Of a stretch of 64,000 nt of DNA, positions 44,681-55,110 are shown piece by piece. How positions within the stretch are numbered: position 1 is the stretch's first letter; each line of letters opens with the position of its first letter. The translations under genes were made by a program, and so were the position numbers. A model generated the notes under the pieces. It saw nothing but the letters and a program-made list of their open reading frames with translations. It was not told the DNA's origin and searched no databases. The stretch lies in NCBI RefSeq assembly GCF_016741855.1, contig NZ_JAERRH010000002.1:496001-560000 (forward strand), read 5' to 3'. The DNA comes from Streptomyces musisoli (lineage in GTDB: Bacteria > Actinomycetota > Actinomycetes > Streptomycetales > Streptomycetaceae).

Positions 44681-44747
44681 CTTCGGCCCCGCTTCCTAGA
44701 CCGTCGGCGGACAGCGCCGGTGCGGTCGGTCACGGAAGGGTGACCGT

Positions 44748-45998
44748 ATGCAGAAGACCAAGGGGATCGAGCGGGCACAGTTCCTGACCGGCCTGGCCGC
44801 CGCGGGCCTCGCCGCGACCGTGCTGCCGGCGGGCCGGGCCGACGCCGCACAAGGCGGCTCCGGGCAGGGGAGTGCCGCGCGGAGCGGCTCCGGGCAGGCC
44901 ACCGCCGCGCGGGGCGGCTCCGGGCAGGGCACCGTCGCCGGGGGCGGCTTCGAGCGGGCGCGCGTCGTGCGGGGCGGACCGCGTCACCACGGCGTGGTGT
45001 ACACCGTGGGCGAGGGGGAGACACTGGGTACGGCCTTCAGCGCGGCCCGGATGCGGAAGGACGTCCGCGCCATCCGGGACGAGCTGCACGCCGACACCGT
45101 CGACGTGACGGGTGACGGCGTGGACCGGCTCACGGCGACCGCCGCCGAGGCGGTCGAACAGGGGTTGCGCGTCTGGCTCCAGCCCACCCTCGGCGACGCG
45201 CCCGAGCGGGACATCCTGGAGCACATCGCCGAGACCGGCCGGTTCGCGGAGCGGCTGCGCCGGCACGGCGCGGCCGTGGATTTCAGCGTGGGCTGCGAGT
45301 TCTGGCTGTTCGTGCCCGGGATCGTGCCCGGCGACACCGTCCTCGAACGCATCAGGAACCTGCTCGACGGCAAGGTGGACCACGACGCGATGCAGCGCCG
45401 TCTGGACCGCTTCACGGCGAAGGCCGCCGCGGTCGGCCGGTCCGTCTACCGCGGACGGCTCGCCTATGCGGCCTCCCAGGACGACCGGGTCGACTGGCGT
45501 CTGTTCGACATCGTGGGCATCAACTACTACTCGTACTTCACCGACCGGGCCGACTACGTGCGGGAGTTGAGCCGTTATCTGCGCTGGGGCAAGCCGCTGG
45601 CCATCACCGAGTTCGGCACCTGCACCTACGTCGGGGCGCCCCAGGCCGGCGGCATGGGCTGGGACGTCGTCGACCACGACAAGAAGCCCGAGGAGATCAA
45701 GGGCGACCTGGTCCGCAGCGAGCGCACCCAGGCGGCCTACCTCACACAACTCCTCGACGCCTTCTCCTCGGTGGACCTGTACGCGGCGATGGCCTTCGAG
45801 TTCGTGACCGCCGACGCCCCGCACCGCCCGGACGACCCGCGCCACGACCTCGACATGGCGAGTCACTCCCTCACCAAGACCATCAAGGACCGTCCGGACG
45901 ACCCCGCCTCCGGCTGGCACTGGGAGCCGAAGGAGGCCTTCCACGCCCTGGCCCGCCGCTACCGAGTCGCCCGCACGGGCCACGAGCGGACCCGCTGA
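44748..45998 (+). CDS. Exported TIM-barrel-like (glycoside hydrolase-like) protein
   Basis: A 416-residue exported protein. The signal region is MQKTKGIERAQFLTGLAAAG ... ADAA. A low-complexity segment of ten-residue repeats (GGSGQGSAAR, SGSGQATAAR, GGSGQGTVAG; about 35-67) leads to an alpha/beta barrel-like domain. Its landmarks are VYTVGEGETLGTAFSAARMR, VDVTGDGVDRLTATAAEAVE, LRVWLQPTLGD, VDFSVGCEFWLFVPG, DIVGINYYSYFTDRADYVRE and PLAITEFGTCTY. The Glu residues in CEFW and TEFG sit at strand ends, like the acid/base and nucleophile of clan-A glycosidases. Homologues are often labelled abortive infection protein; nothing visible supports that. GGAAGGGTG precedes the ATG. Confidence 0.7.
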   Translation: MQKTKGIERAQFLTGLAAAGLAATVLPAGRADAAQGGSGQGSAARSGSGQATAARGGSGQGTVAGGGFERARVVRGGPRHHGVVYTVGEGETLGTAFSAARMRKDVRAIRDELHADTVDVTGDGVDRLTATAAEAVEQGLRVWLQPTLGDAPERDILEHIAETGRFAERLRRHGAAVDFSVGCEFWLFVPGIVPGDTVLERIRNLLDGKVDHDAMQRRLDRFTAKAAAVGRSVYRGRLAYAASQDDRVDWRLFDIVGINYYSYFTDRADYVRELSRYLRWGKPLAITEFGTCTYVGAPQAGGMGWDVVDHDKKPEEIKGDLVRSERTQAAYLTQLLDAFSSVDLYAAMAFEFVTADAPHRPDDPRHDLDMASHSLTKTIKDRPDDPASGWHWEPKEAFHALARRYRVARTGHERTR

Positions 45999-46120
45999 CG
46001 GATCGCAACACCGAGCCCCTGCCCCTGTCCGCGACCGCAAACGTCCGGGCGGCCCCGGCGGCCCGTGCCGAGATGAACGGCGGGTGTCGGAGGACGGCCA
46101 GAATTGTATTGTTCGTTTTC

Positions 46121-46150
46121 TTGAACCCTTCGTGTTTATGAGGATAGGTT
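46121..46150 (+). promoter_or_regulatory. Candidate promoter and Fur-type A/T-rich operator before furS
   Basis: TTGAAC (46121-46126) and TAGGTT (46145-46150) are 18 bp apart and end eight bases before the furS ATG at 46158, so the transcript would be almost leaderless. Upstream, ATTGTATTGTTCGTTTTC (46103-46120) is strikingly A/T-rich for this window and fits an autoregulatory Fur-family binding region. Confidence 0.5.
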
Positions 46151-46157
46151 CGCCCTC

Positions 46158-46595
46158 ATGACCGCCTCCCCGACACCGACCACCGCTGAGGAACTCCGCG
46201 GTGTCGGCCTGCGCGTGACGGCAGCCCGCGTCGCGCTGCTGGAGACCGTCCGGGACGGCGACCACCTCGGCGTCGAGGCGATCGCCACCGGAGTCCGCGA
46301 TCGCGTAGGCCACATCTCCCTGCAGGCCGTGTACGAGGCCCTGCACGCGCTGACGGCCGCGGGTCTCGTGCGCCGTATCGAGCCGGCCGGCCACCCGGCC
46401 CGGTACGAGGGGCGCGTGGGCGACAACCACCACCACATCGTGTGCCGGTCGTGCGGTGCCGTCGCCGACGTCGACTGCGCCATCGGCGACGCGCCCTGCC
46501 TGACCGCCGCCGACGACCACGGCTTCGCCATCGACGAGGCCGAGGTCGTCTACTGGGGCACCTGCCCCGACTGTTCCACCGGCCGCAGTTCCTGA
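46158..46595 (+). CDS. furS: Fur-family redox/metal repressor (FurS/FurA type)
   Basis: A 145-residue Fur-family regulator. The winged helix is LRGVGLRVTAARVALLETVR, HISLQAVYEALHALTAAGLV and RRIEPAGHPARYEGRVG. The metal sites show NHHHIVCRSCGAVADVDC and the final CPDC, i.e. the two structural CxxC pairs for zinc. It immediately precedes the catalase-peroxidase gene (33 bp between), the arrangement of furS-cpeB in S. reticuli and furA-catC in S. coelicolor. There the Fur protein, when reduced and metal-bound, represses its own operon and is released by peroxide. The same control is expected here. Confidence 0.93.
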   Translation: MTASPTPTTAEELRGVGLRVTAARVALLETVRDGDHLGVEAIATGVRDRVGHISLQAVYEALHALTAAGLVRRIEPAGHPARYEGRVGDNHHHIVCRSCGAVADVDCAIGDAPCLTAADDHGFAIDEAEVVYWGTCPDCSTGRSS

Positions 46596-48854
<2,259 letters not shown>

Positions 48855-48920
48855 CCGGCGGACCGGTCCACCATCGCTCGGCCCGCGGACCGGTCCGGCT
48901 TGCTCCATCCCGCTGAACGC

Positions 48921-48958
48921 CACGTCCGGGCCCGCCCTGCGAGGCGGGCCCGGACGTG
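48921..48958. terminator. Strong hairpin terminator after cpeB
   Basis: Perfect 16-bp arms CACGTCCGGGCCCGCC (48921-48936) and GGCGGGCCCGGACGTG (48943-48958) close a CTGCGA loop. It separates cpeB from the convergent hbpS gene. Confidence 0.92.
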
Positions 48959-48961
48959 CTG

Positions 48962-49019
48962 CTTTCCGGATGCGGCCGGTCGGCCGTCCGCTTTCCGGGT
49001 GCGACCGGTCGGCCGTCCG
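48962..49019. repeat. 29-bp tandem duplication
   Basis: CTTTCCGGATGCGGCCGGTC plus GGCCGTCCG (48962-48990) is repeated with two changes at 48991-49019. It abuts the hbpS stop codon. Confidence 0.8.
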
Positions 49020-49021
49020 CG

Positions 49022-49588
49022 TCAGCGGCCGAGCACCACCGCGCCCGCCTGGGCGTACCGCTCGTCCAGGTCGCCCGAGGGAGCGCCCGCGACGCCGATG
49101 CCCGCGACCGGAGCGCCCTTCGCGGTCACCGGCGTACCGCCGGCCAGGAACAGCGTGCCCGGGATGTCCTTCAGGTTGGGCGCCTGCGCCAGCCGCCCGG
49201 CCAGCTCCGAGGTGGGGGCGTTCCAGGAGACCGCGGTGAACGCCTTGCGCTCCGCCGACTCGTACGACTGCGGGCCCGCACCGTCCCCGCGCAGGATGAC
49301 CAGGGTGTTGCCGTTGCGGTCGACGACGGCCACCGACACGTGCCGGCCGTCCTTCTCGGCGGCCTCCACCGCGGCGCGCGCCGCCTTCGTGGCGGCGTCC
49401 AGGGTGAGGTGGGTGCTCTGCGTCAGCTCGCCGTCGCGGGCCGCCACGGGGGCGGCGGCGGGCGTGGTGCCCGTGGAGTCGGCGGCGTTGGCGGCGACCG
49501 TGCCGACGACACCGGCACCGACGACGGCCAGGGCGGCGCCGCCCACGAGGACGCGGGTACGGGCGGACGGCTTCTTGCGGCTGGGCAT
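49022..49588 (-). CDS. hbpS: Secreted haem-binding protein HbpS (GlcG/HbpS family)
   Basis: A 188-residue exported protein. The signal segment is ARTRVLVGGAALAVVGAGVV ... ANAADS. The rest is a GlcG/HbpS domain: LTLDAATKAARAAVEAAEKD, HVSVAVVDRNGNTLVILRGD, GAGPQSYESAERKAFTAVSW, LFLAGGTPVTAKGAPVAGIG and VAGAPSGDLDERYAQAGAVV. In S. reticuli HbpS forms octamers outside the membrane, binds haem and iron, and restrains or stimulates the SenS kinase according to redox state. Placement next to senS-senR and cpeB supports the same role. GGAAGG lies 10 bp before the ATG. Confidence 0.9.
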   Translation of the reverse strand: MPSRKKPSARTRVLVGGAALAVVGAGVVGTVAANAADSTGTTPAAAPVAARDGELTQSTHLTLDAATKAARAAVEAAEKDGRHVSVAVVDRNGNTLVILRGDGAGPQSYESAERKAFTAVSWNAPTSELAGRLAQAPNLKDIPGTLFLAGGTPVTAKGAPVAGIGVAGAPSGDLDERYAQAGAVVLGR

Positions 49589-49787
49589 GCTGAGGACCTT
49601 CCAAGTAGAGCCGGGGCTGGGGGCGGACTCGCTCCCGGAATCGATCCTGGGCCCGGAAACCGCCGCTTCCCGTCGCCGGACCGGTTGTCTCCGGGGTCAT
49701 CCGAACGGATGACACCGCGAGCACAGGCGCTGGGCACAATGGAGGGTGTTTGCCCAGTTCAGCGCGGACCCGAGGGAGGTGCCGACG

Positions 49788-51113
49788 GTGGCCGTACCCG
49801 AGCGCGACGACACCCGTGCCCTCACCGTCGTCATGCACACGGCGTTCTTCGTACTGCTGTCCGCGTCCGTCGCCCGCTATCTGGCGCGGCACGCCGACGG
49901 ACCGCACACCCCCTGGGTGATCTCCCTGTCCGTGCTGCTGGCCGCGCTCTACGTGCTCGGCCCGGCCCTCGGTACCCGCCCCACACCCCGTCGGCTCACC
50001 TGGCTCGGTCTGGTCGTGGCGGCATGGGCGCTGCTGGTCGTCCTGGCCCCGAGCTTCGTCTGGTGCGCCGTCCCGCTCTTCTACACCGGCCTGCGTACGC
50101 TTCCGCCGCGCGCCGCGATCCCGCTGGTGGCGCTGCTGACGGCGCTCGCCGTGGCCGCCCAGCTGAGCCTGGCCGGCTGGCCGGACCCGAACGTGCTGCT
50201 GGCACCGCCGGCGGTGGCCGCCGTGGCCACCACCGTGTTCGTCGTCATGCAGCGCCAGGCGGCCCGCCAGGACGCCCTGATCGAGGACCTGGTCCGCACC
50301 CGGCGCGACCTGGCCGCCACCGAGCGCCGCGAGGGCACCCTCGCCGAACGCGAGCGGCTCGCCCGGGAGATCCACGACACCCTCGCCCAGGGCCTGTCCA
50401 GCCAGCGCATGCTCCTCCAGGCGGCCGACCGCCTGTGGGACACCGCGCCCGGCACGGCCCGGGACCACGTACGCACGGCGGCGGCAATCACCGAGTGCAG
50501 CCTCGCCGAGGCCCGCCGCTTCGTCCACGACCTGACCCCGGCCGACCTGGCCGAGGGCGGGGGCCTGCTCCAGGCCCTGCGCGCCGTCGCGGAGCGGGAG
50601 ACGACACCCTCGTTGACCGTCCGGGTGCACGCCGAGGGCAGCCCGCCCGTCCCGCTGCCCTCTCCCGTCGAGTCGGCCCTGCTGCGCATCGCCCAGGGCG
50701 CCCTCGCCAACGTCCGCGAACACGCGGCGGCCACGACCGCGACCCTCACCCTGACCTGCCTGGACGACCAGATCGTCCTGGACGTCACGGACGACGGCCG
50801 CGGTTTCGACCCCCGCACCCCAACCGGCCCCGCGACCCCCGACCCGCACGCCGCCGGTCCCGCAGCCGCGGTTCCCGACTCGCACGCCGCCGGTCCCGTA
50901 GCCGCGGCTCCCGGCCCTCATGCAGCCGCACTCGACCCCCGCACCGCCGGCCACACGGCCGCCGCCCCCGACCCCGCCGCGGCCGGGGCGCGCGGTTACG
51001 GCCTGTCCGCGATCCGTGCCCGCCTGCGCCAACTGGGCGGCACCCTCACCGTCGAGTCGGCGCCGGGTGAGGGCACGGCCCTGTCGGCGGCCATCCCGTT
51101 GGAGCCGAAATGA
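49788..51113 (+). CDS. senS: SenS-type sensor histidine kinase (HisKA_3) with a repeat insertion
   Basis: A 441-residue membrane sensor kinase of the NarL-partner class. Five or six hydrophobic segments lie between residues 12 and 155 with short loops (YLARHADGPHTP, LAGWPDPN), so sensing must rely on a partner such as HbpS. The phospho-acceptor is H196 in REIHDTLAQGLSSQ. The GHKL domain has IAQGALANVREHA (N-box), VTDDGRGFDP (G1) and GARGYGLSAIRARLRQLGG (G2). An unusual Pro/Ala-rich stretch of about 55 residues (HAAGP-type repeats, DNA 50820-50985) is inserted between G1 and G2. The GTG at 49788 is chosen for GGGAGG eight bases upstream; a GTG at 49746 adds 14 residues. The gene diverges from hbpS. 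Confidence 0.9.
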   Translation: MAVPERDDTRALTVVMHTAFFVLLSASVARYLARHADGPHTPWVISLSVLLAALYVLGPALGTRPTPRRLTWLGLVVAAWALLVVLAPSFVWCAVPLFYTGLRTLPPRAAIPLVALLTALAVAAQLSLAGWPDPNVLLAPPAVAAVATTVFVVMQRQAARQDALIEDLVRTRRDLAATERREGTLAERERLAREIHDTLAQGLSSQRMLLQAADRLWDTAPGTARDHVRTAAAITECSLAEARRFVHDLTPADLAEGGGLLQALRAVAERETTPSLTVRVHAEGSPPVPLPSPVESALLRIAQGALANVREHAAATTATLTLTCLDDQIVLDVTDDGRGFDPRTPTGPATPDPHAAGPAAAVPDSHAAGPVAAAPGPHAAALDPRTAGHTAAAPDPAAAGARGYGLSAIRARLRQLGGTLTVESAPGEGTALSAAIPLEPK

Positions 51114-51763
51114 CCCACGCCCCCGAAACGGCCGCACGGACACCCGTCCGGATCCTCGTCTGCGACGACCACGCCGTCGTACGCGCCGGACTGCTGGCGC
51201 TCCTGCACAGCGCGCCGGACATCGAGGTCGTCGGCGAGGCCGGCAGCGGCGAGGAGGCGCTCGCCCTGGCCCGCAAGACCGCCCCGGACGTCGTCCTGAT
51301 GGATCTGCAACTGGGCGAGGGCATCGACGGCGTCGAGACCACCCGGCGGCTGCGCGCCGCGCCGCCCGCACCGCACGTGCTGGTCCTGACCACGTACGAC
51401 ACCGACGCCGACGTCACCCGGGCCATCGAGGCGGGCGCCACCGGCTACCTGTTGAAGGCCGAGGGTGCCGAGGACCTCTTCACGGCGATCCACGCCGCCG
51501 CGCAGGGCCGCCCGGCGCTCTCGCCGCCGGTCGCCGACCGGGTCATGTCCCGGCTGCGGAACCCGCGCCCCGCCCTGACCCCGCGCGAGCAGGACATCCT
51601 CGCGCACCTCTCCCGGGGCCTGTCCAACCACGCCATCGCCCGGGCCCTCTACATCAGCGAGGCCACCGTCAAGACGCACCTGCGCCGCATCTACGACAAA
51701 CTCGGCGTCGACACCCGGGCGGGCGCGGTGGCGGTCGCGAAGGAGCAACGCCTGCTGCCCTGA
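51110..51763 (+). CDS. senR: SenR-type NarL/LuxR response regulator
   Basis: A 217-residue response regulator. The receiver domain has the acidic pair in LVCDDHAVVRAGL, phospho-acceptor D65 in VVLMDLQLGEGIDG, and Thr and Lys switch residues in VLTTYDTDAD and YLLKAEG. The C-terminal LuxR helix-turn-helix is LTPREQDILAHLSRGLSNHA followed by YISEATVKTHLRRIYDKLG. The ATG overlaps the senS stop (ATGA), so the pair is coupled. In S. reticuli SenR activates furS-cpeB and hbpS; those genes are all present just upstream. Confidence 0.95.
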   Translation: MTHAPETAARTPVRILVCDDHAVVRAGLLALLHSAPDIEVVGEAGSGEEALALARKTAPDVVLMDLQLGEGIDGVETTRRLRAAPPAPHVLVLTTYDTDADVTRAIEAGATGYLLKAEGAEDLFTAIHAAAQGRPALSPPVADRVMSRLRNPRPALTPREQDILAHLSRGLSNHAIARALYISEATVKTHLRRIYDKLGVDTRAGAVAVAKEQRLLP

Positions 51764-51805
51764 CCCGGGGGGATCACCCGGCGAAGTAACCCCGGAGGGG
51801 CCCGG

Positions 51806-51915
51806 GGCGCGGACCGGCGTGCGGTGGGACCGGCGTATGGCGGGAACGGCGTGCGGTGGGAACCGCGAGCGTGGGACCGGTGCGTGGGACCGGTGTGTGG
51901 CGGTGGCCGGCGTAT
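51806..51915. repeat. Degenerate GGTGGGACCGGCGT-type repeat
   Basis: At least five imperfect copies of GTGGGACCGG(C/T)GTG lie in the gap 51764-52034 between senR and the convergent blaB. No hairpin or gene was recognised in this gap. Confidence 0.65.
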
Positions 51916-52034
51916 GTGGGACGGTGTAGCCAAGCCGCCCTGCACCCGTGTCGGCGGCCCTCACCCCGTGCCCGCGCCGGAGCCCGTCCGGAACCCGCCC
52001 CGGCAGCCCGCCCCCACTCGCCCCCACCCCGCCC

Positions 52035-52973
52035 TCAGCCGCAGCGCAACGCCTCGAAGGCGTCTCGTCCCGCCACCCCGATCGCGAGGTCGATGTCCGG
52101 AGCGAGGGCCGCCCGGCGTTCCGCGCGGGTCAGCGCGGCCATCGCCACCCGGTCCCCGGAGTCCGCCTCGACCACGCCGATCTCGTGCCGGAGGTGCAGG
52201 AACGTACCGGTCTTCCCACTCCACCGCAGCGTGTCCGCGCGCAGCTCGCTCGCCAGCCGATGGGTGAAGACCTGGAGCCCCATCAGCCGCCGCAGCTCCG
52301 CCGTCGCCGGGGGACTGGCGATCTCGTCGCGCCACACACGCTGAAGCAGCTCCACGAGCGCCGAGGCCGAGCCGGCGTTGGCGTGCGCCGGATCGAGGGT
52401 CTCGATCGTGTGCCGGCCCGTCCGCTCGTCCCGGAGGGCCAGTTCCAGCGCGAGGGAGAAGTCGTTGCCGGCGGCACCGGCCGCGCACTCGTACAGGTGG
52501 TTCATGCGGTGCCGCACCCGCAGCCCGTCGCAGCCCCACGCGCGCAGCCGCGCGTCGGCCTCCGCCGCCGGCACCAGGTCGAGCAGCGCGTCCGCGGCGG
52601 CGTTGTCGCTCACCGACAGCATCAGCAGGAGCAGGTCGCCGACGGCCACGGTGGCCGGGTGCCGGAAGGCGGCGAGCCCGGTGGGGCCGACGCTGCTCGT
52701 GCCCGGGTCCACCGTCACCGGGTGCGCCGGATCGAGTTCCCCGGACGCGACGCGGTCCAGCACGACCAGGGCGAGGGGGACCTTCGCCACCGAGGCCAGC
52801 GGCGTCGACTCGTCGACGTCGAAGCCCAGTTGCTCGCCGGTGTCGAGGTTACGGGCCAGGAAGGAGCCGTGGACGCCGAGTGCCGCCCAGTCCGCGGCGA
52901 TGGCCTCCGCGACGTCCAGGAGGGCACCGCGGTCGCCGGTGTACGCCGGTCGGTGCACCGCCGCCGCGCTCAT
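52035..52973 (-). CDS. blaB: BlaB-type penicillin-recognising regulatory protein
   Basis: A 312-residue serine beta-lactamase-fold protein with the three hallmark motifs: S61-V-A-K64, S122-D-N124 and KTG in LRWSGKTGTFLH. It lacks a recognisable export signal (MSAAAVHRPAYTGDRGALLD), so it is probably cytoplasmic. It follows a LysR gene with a 4-bp ATGA overlap, and the pair diverges from a class A beta-lactamase. This matches blaA-blaB of S. cacaoi, where BlaB is needed for beta-lactamase induction but does not itself act as a lactamase. The Omega-loop Glu of class A enzymes is not obvious. An independent hydrolase role cannot be excluded. Confidence 0.85.
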   Translation of the reverse strand: MSAAAVHRPAYTGDRGALLDVAEAIAADWAALGVHGSFLARNLDTGEQLGFDVDESTPLASVAKVPLALVVLDRVASGELDPAHPVTVDPGTSSVGPTGLAAFRHPATVAVGDLLLLMLSVSDNAAADALLDLVPAAEADARLRAWGCDGLRVRHRMNHLYECAAGAAGNDFSLALELALRDERTGRHTIETLDPAHANAGSASALVELLQRVWRDEIASPPATAELRRLMGLQVFTHRLASELRADTLRWSGKTGTFLHLRHEIGVVEADSGDRVAMAALTRAERRAALAPDIDLAIGVAGRDAFEALRCG

Positions 52974-53947
52974 CCGCGCGCCGCCAGCCGCGCGAGAACG
53001 TCCTCGTCCCCGGCGCCGGGCTGCGGTCCGCCGTGCCGGTCGGCGGTGGCGCCCACGGCCGCCGCGAGCAGCGCGGCGAGCCGGCCCGGCACGTCCTCCG
53101 CGGCGCTGCGGCCCGGCGCGCCGCGCACGTCGTACCCCCGGTGCAGGGCGCGGTCGGCGAGGGGCGTCCAGCGTGCCCCGTGCTGCCGGGCGAACGGTTC
53201 GGTGCACAGCAGCAGGGCCCGCCCGGCCAGTGTCTCGGCGAGTGCGGTGGCCGCCGGTCCGGCCGGGCGGATGCGCCCCTCGGGCAGCCCGGCACGGGCG
53301 GCGGCACGCGCCAGCCGGTCCTCGAAACAGGGCACTTGATCCTCCGTCAGGAGCAGCAGGGGAGGCGGTGCGGTGCGGGCGACGGCCCGACCGCGACGTG
53401 GCCGCAGTTCTTCCAGATGGACCGTGGGCCGCGCGACCCCGCTGCCCTCGGCATCCGGTTCCGGCGCGGTGGCGAGCCCCAACGGCGCCCGGAACGCGGC
53501 TCGTTCCGGGGCGGTCCGCACCAGCGCGTACCCGAGCGAACCGTCGACCAGCCCGGACTCCCGTTCCGAGGGCGACAGTTCTCGCATGCCGAGGGTGATC
53601 CCGTGCTCGCTGCCGGCGCGGATGGCCCGGGCCAGCGCGGCCGGGGCGCAGTCCGCGGGCACTCCGACGGCGCGCACCCGGGAACTTCGGGCCGAGCGGG
53701 CGACGTGGCGCAGCCGCTGGGCCCGGTCCAGTACGTCGCGTGCGTAAGGGAGGAGCAGCACCCCCAGCTCGGTGGCCGAGATCTGCCGCCGGGACCGGTC
53801 GAACAGCAGGCCGCCGAAGTGCTCCTCCAGTGTCTTGATACGGCGGCTGAGCAGCGGCTGGGCGATACCGAGCCGGTCGGCCGCCCGGGAGAAGCTCGCC
53901 TCGTCGGCGGTCGCCACGTACGCCTCTAGGTGTGCCAGGAGATCCAC
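52970..53947 (-). CDS. blaA: LysR-type beta-lactamase regulator (BlaA/AmpR-like)
   Basis: A 325-residue LysR-family activator. The N-terminal winged helix is MDLLAHLEAYVATADEASFS, RAADRLGIAQPLLSRRIKTL and EEHFGGLLFDRSRRQISATE. The effector half (about 90-300) is shorter and less conserved, with an Arg/Ala-rich middle. The GTG at 53947 coincides with the expected transcription start of the promoter at 53954-53982, suggesting leaderless translation. It overlaps blaB by 4 bp and diverges from bla, the genetic arrangement of AmpR-type control. Confidence 0.88.
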   Translation of the reverse strand: MDLLAHLEAYVATADEASFSRAADRLGIAQPLLSRRIKTLEEHFGGLLFDRSRRQISATELGVLLLPYARDVLDRAQRLRHVARSARSSRVRAVGVPADCAPAALARAIRAGSEHGITLGMRELSPSERESGLVDGSLGYALVRTAPERAAFRAPLGLATAPEPDAEGSGVARPTVHLEELRPRRGRAVARTAPPPLLLLTEDQVPCFEDRLARAAARAGLPEGRIRPAGPAATALAETLAGRALLLCTEPFARQHGARWTPLADRALHRGYDVRGAPGRSAAEDVPGRLAALLAAAVGATADRHGGPQPGAGDEDVLARLAARG

Positions 53948-53953
53948 CCAGCA

Positions 53954-53982
53954 CTCATATCAATCAGACATGCGTTCTTCAA
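53954..53982 (-). promoter_or_regulatory. Promoter of the blaA-blaB operon within the bla regulatory gap
   Basis: On the minus strand, TTGAAG (53982-53977) and TATGAG (53959-53954) are separated by 17 bp. The predicted start lies at or beside the blaA GTG (53947). The whole divergent gap (53948-54073) is only 126 bp and must also hold the bla promoter and the BlaA binding site. The A/T-rich segment CATATCAATCAGACATG (53956-53972) is the best candidate. Confidence 0.6.
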
Positions 53983-54073
53983 AGTTCACTCTTGGACATG
54001 GGTGGGCTCCGGCTGTTTCGCTGTCCCCGTCGAAGATCGACGCCGATGACGGACGACCGGAAGGGCCATGCCC

Positions 54074-55003
54074 ATGACCAGCACCGACCGCCCCGCCCCG
54101 CTGCCCCGCCGCGGCCTGATCAAGGCCGGCCTCGCCTTCACCGGTGCCGCCGTGACCGCCACGGCGCTCGCCGCGCCCCCCGCGGCGGCGGCCCCGGACG
54201 CCCGGTCGCGGGCGGGACAGGCCGAGTTGGCCGATCTGGAGCGTCGCTACGGCGCTCGGCTCGGCGTGTTCGCGCGCAACGTCCGCACCGGGCGGACCGT
54301 GACCCATCGGGCGGGGGAGCGGTTCGCGATGTGTTCGACGTTCAAGGCGTTCGCCGCGGCGGCGGTCCTGCGCGACCATGCGGGCTGCGCGCCGCTGGAG
54401 CGGGTGGTCCACTACCCGCCCCACGACAGCCTGCCCAACTCGCCCCGGACGGACGAGAACCAGCCGACCGGCATGACCGTCGACGACCTGTGTGCGGCGG
54501 CGATCCAGTACAGCGACAACGCGGCCGGCAACCTGCTGCTCCGCGAGATCGGCGGTCCGGCCGGTCTCACCCGCTTCTACCGGTCGCTCGGCGACGAGGT
54601 GAGCCGCCTGGACCGGTGGGAGCCGGAGCTGAACACCGCGATCCCCGGCGACCCGCGCGACACCACGACCCCGGAAGCCGTCGCCGCGAGCCTTGAGCGC
54701 CTCACCCTCGGTCGGGCCCTGGCCCCCGCCGGCCGGGAGCGTCTCGTGGGCTGGCTGAAGGGCAACACGACCAGCAAGGCGCGGTTCCGGGCCGGACTGC
54801 CGCGGGACTGGGTCGTGGCGGACAAGACCGGTACGGGCTCGTACGCGACGGCGAACGACATCGGTGTGGCCTGGACGACCCGGGGGACCCCTGTCGTGCT
54901 GGCCGTCCTGTCCACCAAGCCGGCCCAGGACGCCCCGGTGGACGAGAAGCTGATCGAGGAGGCGGCGCGCATCATGGCGCGTACCGTCGCCCCGGGCGAG
55001 TAG
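54074..55003 (+). CDS. blaL: Class A beta-lactamase, Tat-exported
   Basis: A 309-residue serine beta-lactamase. The N-terminus LPRRGLIKAGLAFTGAAVTA has a twin-arginine export motif, with cleavage near AAAAP. Active-site motifs: S88-T-F-K91 (the S70xxK of Ambler numbering), S147-D-N149, E183-P-E-L-N187 (E166 and N170) and K251-T-G253. All catalytic residues are intact, so penicillin hydrolysis is expected. GGAAGG at 54059-54064 suits the ATG at 54074 better than the ATG at 54068. It is divergent from blaA-blaB, so expression is probably induced by beta-lactams, as in S. cacaoi blaL. Confidence 0.95.
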   Translation: MTSTDRPAPLPRRGLIKAGLAFTGAAVTATALAAPPAAAAPDARSRAGQAELADLERRYGARLGVFARNVRTGRTVTHRAGERFAMCSTFKAFAAAAVLRDHAGCAPLERVVHYPPHDSLPNSPRTDENQPTGMTVDDLCAAAIQYSDNAAGNLLLREIGGPAGLTRFYRSLGDEVSRLDRWEPELNTAIPGDPRDTTTPEAVAASLERLTLGRALAPAGRERLVGWLKGNTTSKARFRAGLPRDWVVADKTGTGSYATANDIGVAWTTRGTPVVLAVLSTKPAQDAPVDEKLIEEAARIMARTVAPGE

Positions 55004-55110
55004 CCGGTACCGGGACGAGCGGGCTCCCCGCGGTGGCGGCCGGTCGGCCGTTCAGGAGGGTGCTGCCGCTCACGGCCGGCGGTCCGGCCGGCCGGCTGCG
55101 GTGAAGTGCC

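Noticed and set aside
44748..45998. Naming the 44.7 kb gene a phage abortive infection protein
   Set aside because: Only a database habit recalled from homologues; the signal peptide and barrel-like motifs point elsewhere.
52035..53954. Reading blaB as one 639-residue protein extending through blaA
   Set aside because: The upstream part is the out-of-frame shadow of the LysR gene; blaB has its own ATG in an ATGA overlap and its domain begins there.
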